From NCBI GenBank assembly GCA_020848905.1, contig JADLHG010000004.1, positions 434,001-498,000 on the forward strand: a stretch of DNA of 64,000 nucleotides, given 5' to 3'. The position numbers and the translations under genes are program-made. This document shows, in pieces, positions 34,743-46,069 of the stretch. The number at the start of each line of letters is the position of its first letter. Position 1 is the first letter of the stretch. The notes under the pieces are model-generated. The model saw nothing but the letters and a program-made list of their open reading frames with translations. It made no database searches and was not told where the DNA came from. This DNA comes from Deltaproteobacteria bacterium (GTDB lineage Bacteria; Myxococcota_A; Polyangia; GCA-2747355; JADLHG01).

Positions 34743-36893
34743 CTAACCCTCCTCGTCGCGTCGCCCCACGACGGCCACGGTCCCCGATTCTCCGATGCCG
34801 AGGGTTCCGTCCAGCAGCGCCTGGTTGATGCTCGAGACGTCGGGTGGCACCTGCCCGCGGGCGAGGAGGAAGCCCCGCGCGGCGGCCACGTGCTCCTCGC
34901 GCGTCCGGTAACAGACCACGCGGTCGTTTTGTCGGACGAGGGGCTGCGGCTCGACGCAGCAGTGGCACGCGCCGAGAGGGAGCTCCGCCAGGCGGCGGAG
35001 CTGGCGCGGATGATCGAAGGGGCGAACGTGCACCTCCGCGCTGACGGGGCAGACGAGCGTCTCGCCCTCCGGCCGGCGAACGAGCACCTGCTTGCGGCGG
35101 CAGGTCGGACAGAGGCAGAGGCCGAACGGAGTGCGGTCCGCGGCGAAGACCTTGCCCGAGGGAGCCATAGCGTACTCCGCGTCGCAGGAGGGACAGCGGA
35201 GCTCCTCGCGGTCGTTGCGCTCGACCCAGCGCAGGTGAGCGGCGCAGGTGCAGCGCAGCAGGAGGCGCCGCTCCCAGCGACCGGCAGCGTCCCGCACGGC
35301 GACGACCTCGGCGTCGGGATTGAGGTGCGCGAGCTCCTGCGCCGCGAGCGCCACCGCGCCACCGTGTCGCCCGTTGGCCACCTCCACCAGGGCGTCGACG
35401 GCGGCGCGACCTCCGAGGCGTGCGAGCGCACGGGCCGCTTGCCTCGCGAGCGCGGGATCCGACCCGAGGAGGATCCGGCGGAGAGTGGCTGCGGGCAGCG
35501 GATCTCCGAGGCGGCACAGCTGCGGCAGCGCCTCCACCAGGGGGCCCGCCTCGCTCGCCTCCTCCTCCGCGAGGTCCAGCAGATCCTTGAGCGTGCGAGG
35601 ATCCAGGTCTCGCCCAACTTGGGCCACGAGCGCGGCCGACGCGATCCGTACTGCGCGGTGCGTGTGGCGCAGGAAGTGGCTGGCCGGGCCGACCACCTGC
35701 CGGTCCTCGTCGTGGTCGGGATCCACGACCCGCGCGAGCGCGCCGAGGAGGTAGGTCAGCGCGGTCGGGTCCGTCAGGCGTGCGAGACCGTCGACCAGCA
35801 GGTCCCGGAGCTCGCCGTCCTCGAGGGTCAGCGACTCGGCGAGGGCCCGGCAGCCCGCCTCGTGCACCCACTCCTCCTCGTCGTCCAGCAGCGCTCGCAC
35901 CGCATGGGCCCGTCCCGGCCCGCCGCCGCGGATGGAAGCCGCAATCGCCCCGGCGCGCACATACGGATCTGCAGCCGAGCGGAGCTGCTCGAGCCGTGCG
36001 GAGAGCTCGGCCGGCATCCGAACCCGCGTCGCGGCGATCTGGGCCACGGCCTGGAGCGCGACAGCTTGCAGGTCGCTGGAAGTGGACGGGAGCTCGAGGA
36101 GCCGCGCCAGATGCGGGAGCCCGGAGGCGTCGCCGATCTGGCCCAGCACCTCCACCGCCGCCCGGCGCGTTGAGGGGAGCTCGTCCCACAGGAGCGGCGC
36201 TACGTGAGGGATCGCCGGAGCACCGAAGTGGCGTAGGCGAGCTTGCGCCTGCCGCTGCGTGTGCAGATCCAGGCTCATGAGCCAGCGCGCGCAGGTCGCG
36301 ACGTCGGAGGAGGAGGGATCCGCCGTGGCCGCGGCCCTCGTGGTGGCGAGCGCGGCGCCCCCCGCCGGAGGCGGCGCCTGCGCCTCGGCGGACGGGCCCA
36401 CGCCGCGTAGCGCCTCCGTGGCTGCTTGACGCACCCAGGGCTCGGGGTCGCGCAGCGCCAGGTGAAGCGCCTCGCGCGCGTCGGCATCCCCGACCTGGCC
36501 GAGGCCGCGGCAGGCCAGTGCACGGCAGAAGAGATCCTGGTCCCCCAGCGCGTCGAGGAGCGCGAGCTTCTGCCGTACCGGCGCCCCGGGGCGCGCCAGG
36601 TCGGCGATCGCGCGCAGCACGAGCGGACGCACGGAGGCCTCCTGCTCGCGGTCGAGCAGGTCGAGGAGGGCGTTCACCGCGGACGGGTGGCCCAGGCGTC
36701 CGAGGCAAAGTGCGGCGCCGGAGCGCGTCGTGCGGTCGCTCGACGAGAGGGCGGCGACGAGGGGCTCGACGGCGAGCTCTCCGGCCGCCACGAGTGCAGC
36801 CTGGGCCGCGTCGCGGTCAGCGGGCAGCGGACTCGCGAGTCGCGCGAGGTGCGCGGCAAGCACGCGAGACGTTATCGGATCAGGCGAGCCCAC
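34743..36893 (-). CDS. HEAT-repeat protein with C-terminal zinc ribbons
   Basis: 716 residues, cytosolic. The first 520 or so are HEAT repeats (for example SGAALCLGRLGHPSAVNALL, AAVEVLGQIGDASGLPHLAR), with a break near 170-200. The C-terminal 200 residues carry clustered cysteines in pairs: CTCAAH, CPSCDAEY, CLCPTCRRKQ, CHCC. These suggest two zinc ribbons of rubredoxin or ClpX type. The GTG start at 36893 is 15 bp from the stop of the upstream amidotransferase-like gene, so the two form an operon. HEAT plus zinc-ribbon proteins are often scaffolds; no catalytic motif is seen. Confidence 0.72.
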   Translation of the reverse strand: MGSPDPITSRVLAAHLARLASPLPADRDAAQAALVAAGELAVEPLVAALSSSDRTTRSGAALCLGRLGHPSAVNALLDLLDREQEASVRPLVLRAIADLARPGAPVRQKLALLDALGDQDLFCRALACRGLGQVGDADAREALHLALRDPEPWVRQAATEALRGVGPSAEAQAPPPAGGAALATTRAAATADPSSSDVATCARWLMSLDLHTQRQAQARLRHFGAPAIPHVAPLLWDELPSTRRAAVEVLGQIGDASGLPHLARLLELPSTSSDLQAVALQAVAQIAATRVRMPAELSARLEQLRSAADPYVRAGAIAASIRGGGPGRAHAVRALLDDEEEWVHEAGCRALAESLTLEDGELRDLLVDGLARLTDPTALTYLLGALARVVDPDHDEDRQVVGPASHFLRHTHRAVRIASAALVAQVGRDLDPRTLKDLLDLAEEEASEAGPLVEALPQLCRLGDPLPAATLRRILLGSDPALARQAARALARLGGRAAVDALVEVANGRHGGAVALAAQELAHLNPDAEVVAVRDAAGRWERRLLLRCTCAAHLRWVERNDREELRCPSCDAEYAMAPSGKVFAADRTPFGLCLCPTCRRKQVLVRRPEGETLVCPVSAEVHVRPFDHPRQLRRLAELPLGACHCCVEPQPLVRQNDRVVCYRTREEHVAAARGFLLARGQVPPDVSSINQALLDGTLGIGESGTVAVVGRRDEEG

Positions 36894-36908
36894 GAGTCTT
36901 GGGGCGGG

Positions 36909-37718
36909 TCACTGCGGCACGGAGTACTCGATGTTGAGCTCCGCGTCGATGACCACGGTATGACCCTCGGCCACGGTCTCCCAGCGTGGCGCCTCGGGGA
37001 TGGAGCCTCCCGCGAGCATCACGGCCTTCAGGTGCGGATAGCTGAGCGGGCGGTCATCGGGGCCCCGTCCGACGTTCGTGTATGAGCCGTGGCGGGTAAC
37101 CCGGAGGGGTAGGCCGCGGCTGCGGGCGACCACGATGCGCCCGTTCGTCGCCAGGCAGCAGTGGCTCGCGGGCGGCCCGCTCCGATCGGTTACCAGGCGG
37201 TCGAGGTACGCGACCGTCGTGTCGAGCGCGCGGCCCACGACGGCCCCGCTGACCCGCGGATCGTCCATCTTTCCCGTGTCGTTCAGGAAGGCCAGGAAGA
37301 GGTGAAACAGATGCTCGCTCTCGGTAGCGCCCCGGATGTTGCGCCGAATGAAATCGGGCACCGAGCTGAGCAGTCCGGCCTTCACCTCGTCGAACCGCTC
37401 CACGGTCCCGAGGTGCGCGAAGAGCCAGTTCCGAAACCGGAAGGGCTGGGTGTTCTCGGTGCTCTGGGCTCCGGCGCGACGCCCGCCCCGGTGGCCGATG
37501 ATGAAGTTGCTGCGGAGGGCCTCGATCTTGGAGACGAAATCGAGTTCCCCTTCGGGAGTCTTGGGTTGCTTTCGCAGCAGGGGTTGGCCGGCCTGATAGT
37601 ATCCGACCCCCCAGCCGTGCGGGGCTCCCTTGGCCTCGTGAAGGACCGCGCGAAAAGGCGAGAGCGCGGGCCCGAGGAGGCCCGCGTCGTTCGACAGAAA
37701 CGCGAAACAGAAGCTCAT
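36909..37718 (-). CDS. class II glutamine amidotransferase-like protein, degenerate
   Basis: 269 residues of the YafJ/GATase_4 type. Family landmarks are HGWGVGYYQAG (34-44), IIGHRGGRR (73-81), NTQPF (89-93), NWLFAHLG (97-104) and SEHLFHLFLAFL. The N-terminal nucleophile region reads MSFCFAFLSND, so Cys is residue 4, not residue 2, and would need a cleaved propeptide. The oxyanion-hole HNG is HLG (Asn replaced by Leu103), and the NTHPF His is Gln. The start is well supported: GGAGAGG upstream. Loss of glutamine hydrolysis is inferred. The gene leads an operon with the HEAT/zinc protein. TATACT at 37772-37777 may be the -10 box. Confidence 0.82.
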   Translation of the reverse strand: MSFCFAFLSNDAGLLGPALSPFRAVLHEAKGAPHGWGVGYYQAGQPLLRKQPKTPEGELDFVSKIEALRSNFIIGHRGGRRAGAQSTENTQPFRFRNWLFAHLGTVERFDEVKAGLLSSVPDFIRRNIRGATESEHLFHLFLAFLNDTGKMDDPRVSGAVVGRALDTTVAYLDRLVTDRSGPPASHCCLATNGRIVVARSRGLPLRVTRHGSYTNVGRGPDDRPLSYPHLKAVMLAGGSIPEAPRWETVAEGHTVVIDAELNIEYSVPQ

Positions 37719-38060
37719 GGATGACCTCTCCGCGTACGCCGTTCGGGTGACGTATTCTGCCGGTGCAAACCAGTATAGCCCCTCACATGCTCTCGAGCCA
37801 GTGTTGCGGCTCCTCGCGCCGGCCATAGCACGCGCACGTCCTCGGTAAGCCAGCTGGGCCGCGCGGCGCGTGGCCCCGGCACGGAGCCTGGCCCGACGCG
37901 TCACAAGGGGTTTTCCCGCTTGACACTTCAGCGCCAACCCTGCTAGGAAGCGGGCAATTTCGGGCGGGCGGTCAGCGACAGTCCAGGCCAGGCTCCGACG
38001 CACGGGAGGCTTGGTCCGCTCGCGCATCTCGTGGGGTACGTGATCGTGCCTTCCGTTCGC
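37719..38060. other. 342-bp divergent intergenic region
   Basis: No gene on either strand. It contains the leader of the amidotransferase-like gene at the left and a good plus-strand promoter at 37920-37949. I see no terminator, repeat or RNA gene in it. Confidence 0.6.
37920..37949 (+). promoter_or_regulatory. promoter of TPR lipoprotein operon
   Basis: Consensus TTGACA, 18 bp, TAGGAA (or 17 bp to CTAGGA). Leader to the lipoprotein start would be about 75-105 bases, depending on the start codon. Confidence 0.5.
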
Positions 38061-38912
38061 ATGCCATTCGCAGCGCTTCGCCTGGCCGCGGCCGTCGTGT
38101 CGTGCGTGGCCGTGCTCGCCTGCGACGGCCAGTCGACGCAGCGGAACACGAAGCTCGCCGGAACGCACTACCTCCTCGCCGCCGACCTCGTGCGCAAGCG
38201 CAACCCCGAGGGCGCCAAGGCCGAGCTGATGCGGGCGCTCGAGCTAGACCCCGACAACCGGGACGCGCACCAGCTTCTCGGGGTGGTCTTCTACCTCGAG
38301 GGGGTTCACGCGATGAACTTCCTCGAGCGTGAGCAGTGCCTGGAGGGGCGGGCCGCTCAGGAGCAGCGCGAGGTGGCGAACGAGCGCTTTCGGCGAGCCG
38401 AACAGCACCTTGCCCGATCGGTCAAGCTCGCCGCACAGGAGCGGACGATCCAGTCCGAGGACCTGACCAACCTGGCGAGCGTGGCGCTGCACTTCAAGCG
38501 CTACGACGAAGCGATCCAGCACTGCGACAAGGCGCTACAGAACATCCTCTTCACCAATCGCTTCACGGCCCTCGGCAACCGAGGCTGGGCCTACTTCCTG
38601 AAGGGCGACCGGGTGCGGGCGGCGCGGGACCTCCGGCAGGCTCTCTTCTACCAGCCGAAGTTCTGCATCGGGCGCTATCGCCTGGCGAAGGTCTATTACG
38701 AGGAGCGCGAGTACGCGAAGGTCATCACGGAGCTCAAGCACGTCACCGATGACAAGGACTGCCCGATCCAGGAGCCGTTCCAGCTCCTCGGGCTGACCTA
38801 CGGAAGGCTTCGTCAAACCGAAGAAGCACGACAGCAGTTCGACCGATGCGTAGCGCTGAACCCCAAGAGTTGTATCTCGTTGGAGTGTAGACGCTACGTG
38901 AAGCTGATTTGA
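38061..38912 (+). CDS. TPR lipoprotein, PilF/PilW-like
   Basis: 283 residues. Hydrophobic signal and AVLAC lipobox, then five or six TPR units (GAKAELMRALELDPDNRDAH, LTNLASVALHFKRYDEAIQH, ALGNRGWAYFLKGDRVRAAR). This is the layout of PilF/PilW, the outer-membrane lipoprotein needed for PilQ secretin assembly in type IV pili. The next gene is RodZ-like, as in the pilF-rodZ pairs of other proteobacteria, which supports the call. Start uncertain: in-frame GTGs at 38031, 38040 and 38046 precede the ATG; none has a strong ribosome binding site. A motility role is inference; no other pilus gene is in the window. Confidence 0.75.
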   Translation: MPFAALRLAAAVVSCVAVLACDGQSTQRNTKLAGTHYLLAADLVRKRNPEGAKAELMRALELDPDNRDAHQLLGVVFYLEGVHAMNFLEREQCLEGRAAQEQREVANERFRRAEQHLARSVKLAAQERTIQSEDLTNLASVALHFKRYDEAIQHCDKALQNILFTNRFTALGNRGWAYFLKGDRVRAARDLRQALFYQPKFCIGRYRLAKVYYEEREYAKVITELKHVTDDKDCPIQEPFQLLGLTYGRLRQTEEARQQFDRCVALNPKSCISLECRRYVKLI

Positions 38913-38944
38913 GCGCGACCCCGATGCTGCTTGGACGGTGTGGC

Positions 38945-39412
38945 ATGGATGCTCAACGGGAATTCGGCGTTTTCCTGCGAAGCGAGAGGAAGCTGCGGCA
39001 GATTCCTCTCGCGGAGATCGCCGCGGCCACCAAGATTCCCCTCCAGTCCCTCGAGCGCCTGGAAAGCGGCGCGTGGAACGACCTTCCCCCGCAGGTGTTC
39101 GTGCGCGGCTTCGTCAGGTCGTACGCGAAGCACCTCGGCCTGCCGGAGGAGGACACTGCCCGGCGCTACGACGCTGCCCTCGAACGCCTGAAGCGCATCG
39201 AGGACGAGCGGAGCGAGCCGGTCGGCGAGGCCGCCGCGGAGGTCTCCGGACACCGCGGTCGCTTCGGGCTGGCGCTCTTCGTCATCATCCTGCTCATCAT
39301 CGCGTCCATCACCCTGTCGGTCATCTGGCGTCGGGGAGTGCCCTCGGACACGCAGGCCGCGGTCCCCTCGCGCTCGGACGATCGTCCCGAGTCCGGGCGC
39401 CGGGTCGGCTGA
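38945..39412 (+). CDS. short RodZ-like HTH membrane protein
   Basis: 155 residues. An N-terminal HTH_25-type domain (FGVFLRSERKLRQIPLAEIA, then KIPLQSLERLESGAWNDLPP and FVRGFVRSYAKHLGL) is followed by an acidic linker, one membrane helix (about 100-122) and a short Ser/Arg tail. RodZ ties MreB filaments to the membrane in rod-shape control. This one lacks the periplasmic beta domain of full RodZ (usual length about 300 or more), so it is a truncated type. ATG 38945 was chosen; a TTG at 38909 overlapping the previous stop (TTGA) is an alternative. Confidence 0.78.
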   Translation: MDAQREFGVFLRSERKLRQIPLAEIAAATKIPLQSLERLESGAWNDLPPQVFVRGFVRSYAKHLGLPEEDTARRYDAALERLKRIEDERSEPVGEAAAEVSGHRGRFGLALFVIILLIIASITLSVIWRRGVPSDTQAAVPSRSDDRPESGRRVG

Positions 39413-39497
39413 GCTCTCTCCCGTTGCGAGCTACGCGCCGACACGCGGGCTTCGGACACGGCATTGCGGCGCTGCAGCCTGAGCGAAAGTCCCGTTC

Positions 39498-40868
39498 GTG
39501 CTGACCCCCAAGCTCAACCTGCTCCAGGCGACGTTGAAGCGCCTGATGCGCCGCGGGGCCGCGGGGCCGCTCGAGAAGGTGCTGGCGAAGACCCACGCCG
39601 CGGACCTCGCTTACCTGCTGAGTCACTTCTCCGAAACGGAACGGCTGCAGCTCCTCGGCAAGTGCGTCTCCGATGACAAGCGGGCCGAGGTGCTGGCCGC
39701 CGCAGACGCGGACCTCGCCGCTGGCGTCCTCGCCGCCCTCCCGCGCGAACGCGCGGTGGATCTCTTGCACCGCATCGCTCCCGACGACGTGTCGGACATC
39801 CTGGAACACCTGCCCAACGAGTCGGCCGACGACCTCCTGAAGGGGATGCGCGGCTCCGAGCGCAGCGAGGTCGAGGACCTCAGCCGTTACGACTCGGCCA
39901 CTGCGGGCGGGATCATGAATCCGCGCTTTCTGGCGCTAGACCAGAACATCACCGTCCGGGAGGCCATCGAGCAGCTGCAGCGGATGGACACGGCGATCGA
40001 GATGGTCTTCTACGTGTATGTCGTCAACGAGCACGGCCAGCTCCAGGGCGTCGTCTCGCTGCGGCAGCTCGTGACCAATCGTCCGGATACGCGGCTCGTG
40101 AGCCTCATGACGTCGGACGTGATCAGCATCCAGACCGACGTGCACCAGGAGGAAGTGGCCAAGCTCGCCTCGCGCTACGGACTCCTCGCGATCCCGGTCG
40201 TGGACCCGGCGAACAAGCTGCTCGGAATCGTCACGCTCGACGACGTGATCGACGTGCTCCACGAAGAGGCGGCGGAAGACATCCTGCGGATGGCCGGCGC
40301 CGGGCCGCAGGCCGGCAAGCCCCAGACCATGTGGCAGTCCCTGTGGGCCCGCTTCCCGTGGCTTCTCGCGACCTGCACCGGCGGGGCGGTGGGGGCGCTC
40401 CTGCTCGCCACCTACGGGCCGAGCCTTCGCGCCTACCTGCCCATGGTCTTCTTCCTTCCTCTCGTGCTGGCCCTCGCCGGCGTCAGCGGCCGTCAGAGCG
40501 CGACGATCGTGAACCAGAGTCTGGGGCAGGGGATCCAGGGACGCGCGCTCGCCTCGCAGGTCTTCAAGCAGGCACTGGCGGGCCTCCTCCTCGGGCTCGT
40601 GTGCGGTGGTGTCGTGAGCCTCTTCACGTGGGTCTGGAAGCTCAGAGCCCCGCTGCTCTCGTCGGTGCCGCTGGCCGAGGTCATCCTGGGGGCGGGGGTC
40701 GCGGCGGCGGTGACCTCGGCGGCGACCCTGGGGGCGCTGCTGCCCGTCCTATTCGCGCGGATCCGCCTCGATCCGACGCTGGCTACCGGCCCGTTCGTCA
40801 CCATCTCCGTCGACCTGACGGGCCTGCTGCTCTACCTGCTCATCGTCACCCTGTTCGTCGTCCGGTAG
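39498..40868 (+). CDS. mgtE: MgtE-family magnesium transporter
   Basis: 456 residues from GTG 39498. The N-terminal MgtE_N superhelical domain (about 1-130) contains LPNESADDLLKGM, then two CBS domains (about 138-260; TAGGIMNPRFLALDQNITVR, VSLMTSDVISIQTDV), then five membrane helices with the pore motif region GVSGRQSATIVNQSL and VTISVDLTGLLLYL. MgtE is a Mg2+-gated channel in the inner membrane, with the cytosolic domains closing it when Mg2+ is plentiful. Complete and of normal length. It lies 8 bp upstream of recO on the same strand. Confidence 0.95.
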   Translation: MLTPKLNLLQATLKRLMRRGAAGPLEKVLAKTHAADLAYLLSHFSETERLQLLGKCVSDDKRAEVLAAADADLAAGVLAALPRERAVDLLHRIAPDDVSDILEHLPNESADDLLKGMRGSERSEVEDLSRYDSATAGGIMNPRFLALDQNITVREAIEQLQRMDTAIEMVFYVYVVNEHGQLQGVVSLRQLVTNRPDTRLVSLMTSDVISIQTDVHQEEVAKLASRYGLLAIPVVDPANKLLGIVTLDDVIDVLHEEAAEDILRMAGAGPQAGKPQTMWQSLWARFPWLLATCTGGAVGALLLATYGPSLRAYLPMVFFLPLVLALAGVSGRQSATIVNQSLGQGIQGRALASQVFKQALAGLLLGLVCGGVVSLFTWVWKLRAPLLSSVPLAEVILGAGVAAAVTSAATLGALLPVLFARIRLDPTLATGPFVTISVDLTGLLLYLLIVTLFVVR

Positions 40869-40876
40869 GCCACCCG

Positions 40877-41629
40877 ATGCCGGGCCCGGTCATCACGCGC
40901 GCCCTGGTCGCGCGACTCGTGGACTACGGCGAGGCGGACCGTGTGTGCACCCTGATCTGCGAAGGGCCGGGAAAGGTCTCGGCCCTCGCCCGGGGGGCGC
41001 GCAGCAGTCGGCGGCGCTTCGGCGGCGCGCTGGGTCCCTTCGTGCTGGGGGAGGCGGCGCTCAAGACCCCACGCCGTGGCGAGCTCTGGAGCGTCGAGCG
41101 CTTCGAGAGCCTGGAGGACCTGGGGCGGGGGATCGCGGGCGACGTGGTCAAGCTGGCCCACGGCAGCTACGTTCTGGAGCTCGCGCGGGAGCTCTCTCCC
41201 CCCGGTGTGCCCGAGCCGGAGGTGTTCGCGCTGGTCCTCGAGGTGCTACGAGCCTTCGAGGGGCGCCCGCCCTCGCCGACCCTGCTGCGCTGCTACGAGC
41301 TCCGGCTCCTCGAGGCGCTCGGCGTCGCGCCGGAGCTCGAGGCCTGCACCGTGTGCGGCGGCGCGGCCGAGGAGGAGCCGGTCGCTTTCAGCCTCCGGCA
41401 GGGGGGCGTCGTTTGCGGTCGCTGCAGCGGCGAGGGCCTGCAGGTGCCGGGTGCTGCGCTGTCCCTTCTCCGTGCGCTGCGGCGTGCTCCCGCGGAGGCG
41501 GCGGCCCGGCTGCAGCCTGAGGCTTCGGCCGCCCGTGGCGCGAGGGAGCTGATGCTCCACGTCGTGCGCCAGCACCTGACCGGCGAGCTCAAGTCTCTCG
41601 CGTTCATCACGCAACTGGCGGGCCGTTGA
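40877..41629 (+). CDS. recO: DNA repair protein RecO
   Basis: 250 residues. The N-terminal OB fold starts [20 protein letters not shown], followed by [15 protein letters not shown] (basic DNA-binding loop), a helical core, and the zinc knuckle ACTVCGG...VCGRCSG (CxxC, CxxC). RecO anneals strands and helps load RecA with RecF and RecR. Length and motif order are normal. ATG 40877 lies 8 bp after the mgtE stop. The ppdK -35 box overlaps its stop codon. Confidence 0.93.
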   Translation: MPGPVITRALVARLVDYGEADRVCTLICEGPGKVSALARGARSSRRRFGGALGPFVLGEAALKTPRRGELWSVERFESLEDLGRGIAGDVVKLAHGSYVLELARELSPPGVPEPEVFALVLEVLRAFEGRPPSPTLLRCYELRLLEALGVAPELEACTVCGGAAEEEPVAFSLRQGGVVCGRCSGEGLQVPGAALSLLRALRRAPAEAAARLQPEASAARGARELMLHVVRQHLTGELKSLAFITQLAGR

Positions 41630-41655
41630 CAGCCTCGATCGGCCGGTGCTTTACT
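41626..41655 (+). promoter_or_regulatory. ppdK promoter
   Basis: TTGACA, 18 bp, TTTACT. The -35 hexamer contains the recO TGA. Predicted leader about 24 bases, including AGGAGG at 41676-41681. Confidence 0.6.
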
Positions 41656-41685
41656 TCCGGCCTCTCACAAGGCCAGGAGGAGCGC

Positions 41686-44403
<2,718 letters not shown>

Positions 44404-44442
44404 CCCCGAGGAGTTCCCTCACACTGCCCCCTCGCTCGCCGC

Positions 44443-44471
44443 TTGAACACCGGGCGCCCCTCGGCTAGGGT
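44443..44471 (+). promoter_or_regulatory. promoter of propeller lipoprotein pair
   Basis: TTGAAC, 17 bp, TAGGGT. The predicted transcript starts near 44478, 29 bases before ATG 44507 and 65 before GTG 44543. Confidence 0.5.
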
Positions 44472-44542
44472 ACGCGACGGTCGCTTGCCGTCGAGCAACG
44501 CCGGGGATGGCCTGGCGTGTCCAAGACGGAAAAGGTCACCTG

Positions 44543-46069
44543 GTGCGCCTCTCGTCCCTCCATCCCGTTCTCGTCTGCCTCCTGGGCGTTCTGCTCCTCG
44601 GCACCGTCGGCACGAGCGGCTGCGCTACCGAGAATCCCGGCGTTACGCCCAGCCGCGATACCTTCTATTTCCCGACCGGGCTGGCCATGGACCCCAGGCG
44701 CCCGGTGCTCTACGTGACGAACTCGAACGCCGACCTGCGCTACAACGGGGGCACGCTGATGGCCCTCGACCTTCGCGCGCTGCCGGCGGACCTGAGCCAG
44801 GTCGGGGCGCTCACGGAGTCGAAACGGCTCGATTGCCGGCCAGATCGCGTCGAGAGTAGCCGCTGGGAGTGCCCGGAGGCGCAGTTCGTTCAGGCGGGCG
44901 CGACCCTTCGGATCGGCGACTTCCCCTCCGAGGTCCGCGTCACGAGCGATGGCGAACGCCTCTTCGTGCCCGTGCGCGGCCAGAACTACCTCTTGTGGGC
45001 CAGGATTACGGAGCTCGCCGGCGGTGGGGTGGACCTGCGCTGCGACGATAGCCCCGATACGGGCTGCGGCCAGGCCGGTAAGACCGACTGCCCCGCTTGG
45101 GATTGCGCCGCACCCTACCGGGTGAAGTTCTCGGACCGGCTGCAGCGTGACCTGGCAACGGAGCCCTTTGGCATCTACGTCAACGAGCTCGCGGCGGTGC
45201 ACATCGACGCCAAGGGGGGGCGACGTACCTGTCGGGACGGTGGCACGGCCATGAGCTGCACCTGCGGCGCGGCGGCACGGCGCTGCGACCCGAACGCTGC
45301 CACGCCGCGCGACTGCTGCCTCGAGGCGCCGCCGCTGAACCACGTGTACCTGGCGCACCTCGCCGGGGGCGAGGTCTCCTATTTCGCCTCCACGCCGAGC
45401 GGGGTGGAGTTCCGCGACCAGGTGGGCGGGTTCTTCACCTCGTCGGGGTCCGTGCGGGGAGGCTTCAACCTGGCGGCGACCGTCCCCGGCGACGCGGGAA
45501 GCCCGGTGCTGGTGAGCAGCCGCGTGGACAGCGTCCTTGGCTCTTTCGTCATTCGCGGAGACCTGGACATCGTGCCCACGCCCCGACAGGGCCTCGGGGT
45601 CGCCGCCCCGGGGAACGACCTGCGCGGCGTGGCGGTCGGGCCTGGCGGCACGCAGCTCTTCGTCGTCAATCGGGCGCCTCCGTCGCTCATCGCTCTCGAG
45701 CGAAACGAGCGCTTGCCCGACCGACCGTTCGAGCCCTTGTGGGAAGTGGAGGTCTGCTCCGAGCCATCGCTCCTGCGACTCGGCGCCGATCCCGCTCGGC
45801 CAGGCGACCCGACGGCTCGTCTGGCTTTCGTGGTCTGCTTCCGCGACGCCGAGATCTTCGTCGTCGATGTGGGGCTTGGGAAGCTCGTCGGCCGCATTCC
45901 GACCGGCCGTGGTCCGAACGCTCTCGAGCTCGACCCCGCGCGCCGGCGGGCCTTCATCGCGAACTTTGCGGACAACACGGTCGGGGTCATCGACCTGGAC
46001 CCGTCGCACCGGACCTACCTGCAGATGATGCTCCGCATCGGCCTCGTGCGGCGAATCGTCGAGAAGTGA
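44543..46069 (+). CDS. YVTN-type beta-propeller lipoprotein
   Basis: 508 residues. Lipoprotein signal (LLLGTVGTSGC). The mature part has propeller-type repeats: YFPTGLAMDPRRPVLYVTNS, FPSEVRVTSDGERLFVPVRG, RGVAVGPGGTQLFVVNRAPP, GPNALELDPARRRAFIANFA. A middle insert (about 170-265) is Cys-rich and may bind a partner. Start uncertain: GTG 44543 has AAAGG 7 bases upstream and gives a normal signal peptide; ATG 44507 would add 12 residues. The stop overlaps the next start by four bases (GTGA), so the two propeller proteins are co-translated. Confidence 0.8.
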   Translation: MRLSSLHPVLVCLLGVLLLGTVGTSGCATENPGVTPSRDTFYFPTGLAMDPRRPVLYVTNSNADLRYNGGTLMALDLRALPADLSQVGALTESKRLDCRPDRVESSRWECPEAQFVQAGATLRIGDFPSEVRVTSDGERLFVPVRGQNYLLWARITELAGGGVDLRCDDSPDTGCGQAGKTDCPAWDCAAPYRVKFSDRLQRDLATEPFGIYVNELAAVHIDAKGGRRTCRDGGTAMSCTCGAAARRCDPNAATPRDCCLEAPPLNHVYLAHLAGGEVSYFASTPSGVEFRDQVGGFFTSSGSVRGGFNLAATVPGDAGSPVLVSSRVDSVLGSFVIRGDLDIVPTPRQGLGVAAPGNDLRGVAVGPGGTQLFVVNRAPPSLIALERNERLPDRPFEPLWEVEVCSEPSLLRLGADPARPGDPTARLAFVVCFRDAEIFVVDVGLGKLVGRIPTGRGPNALELDPARRRAFIANFADNTVGVIDLDPSHRTYLQMMLRIGLVRRIVEK

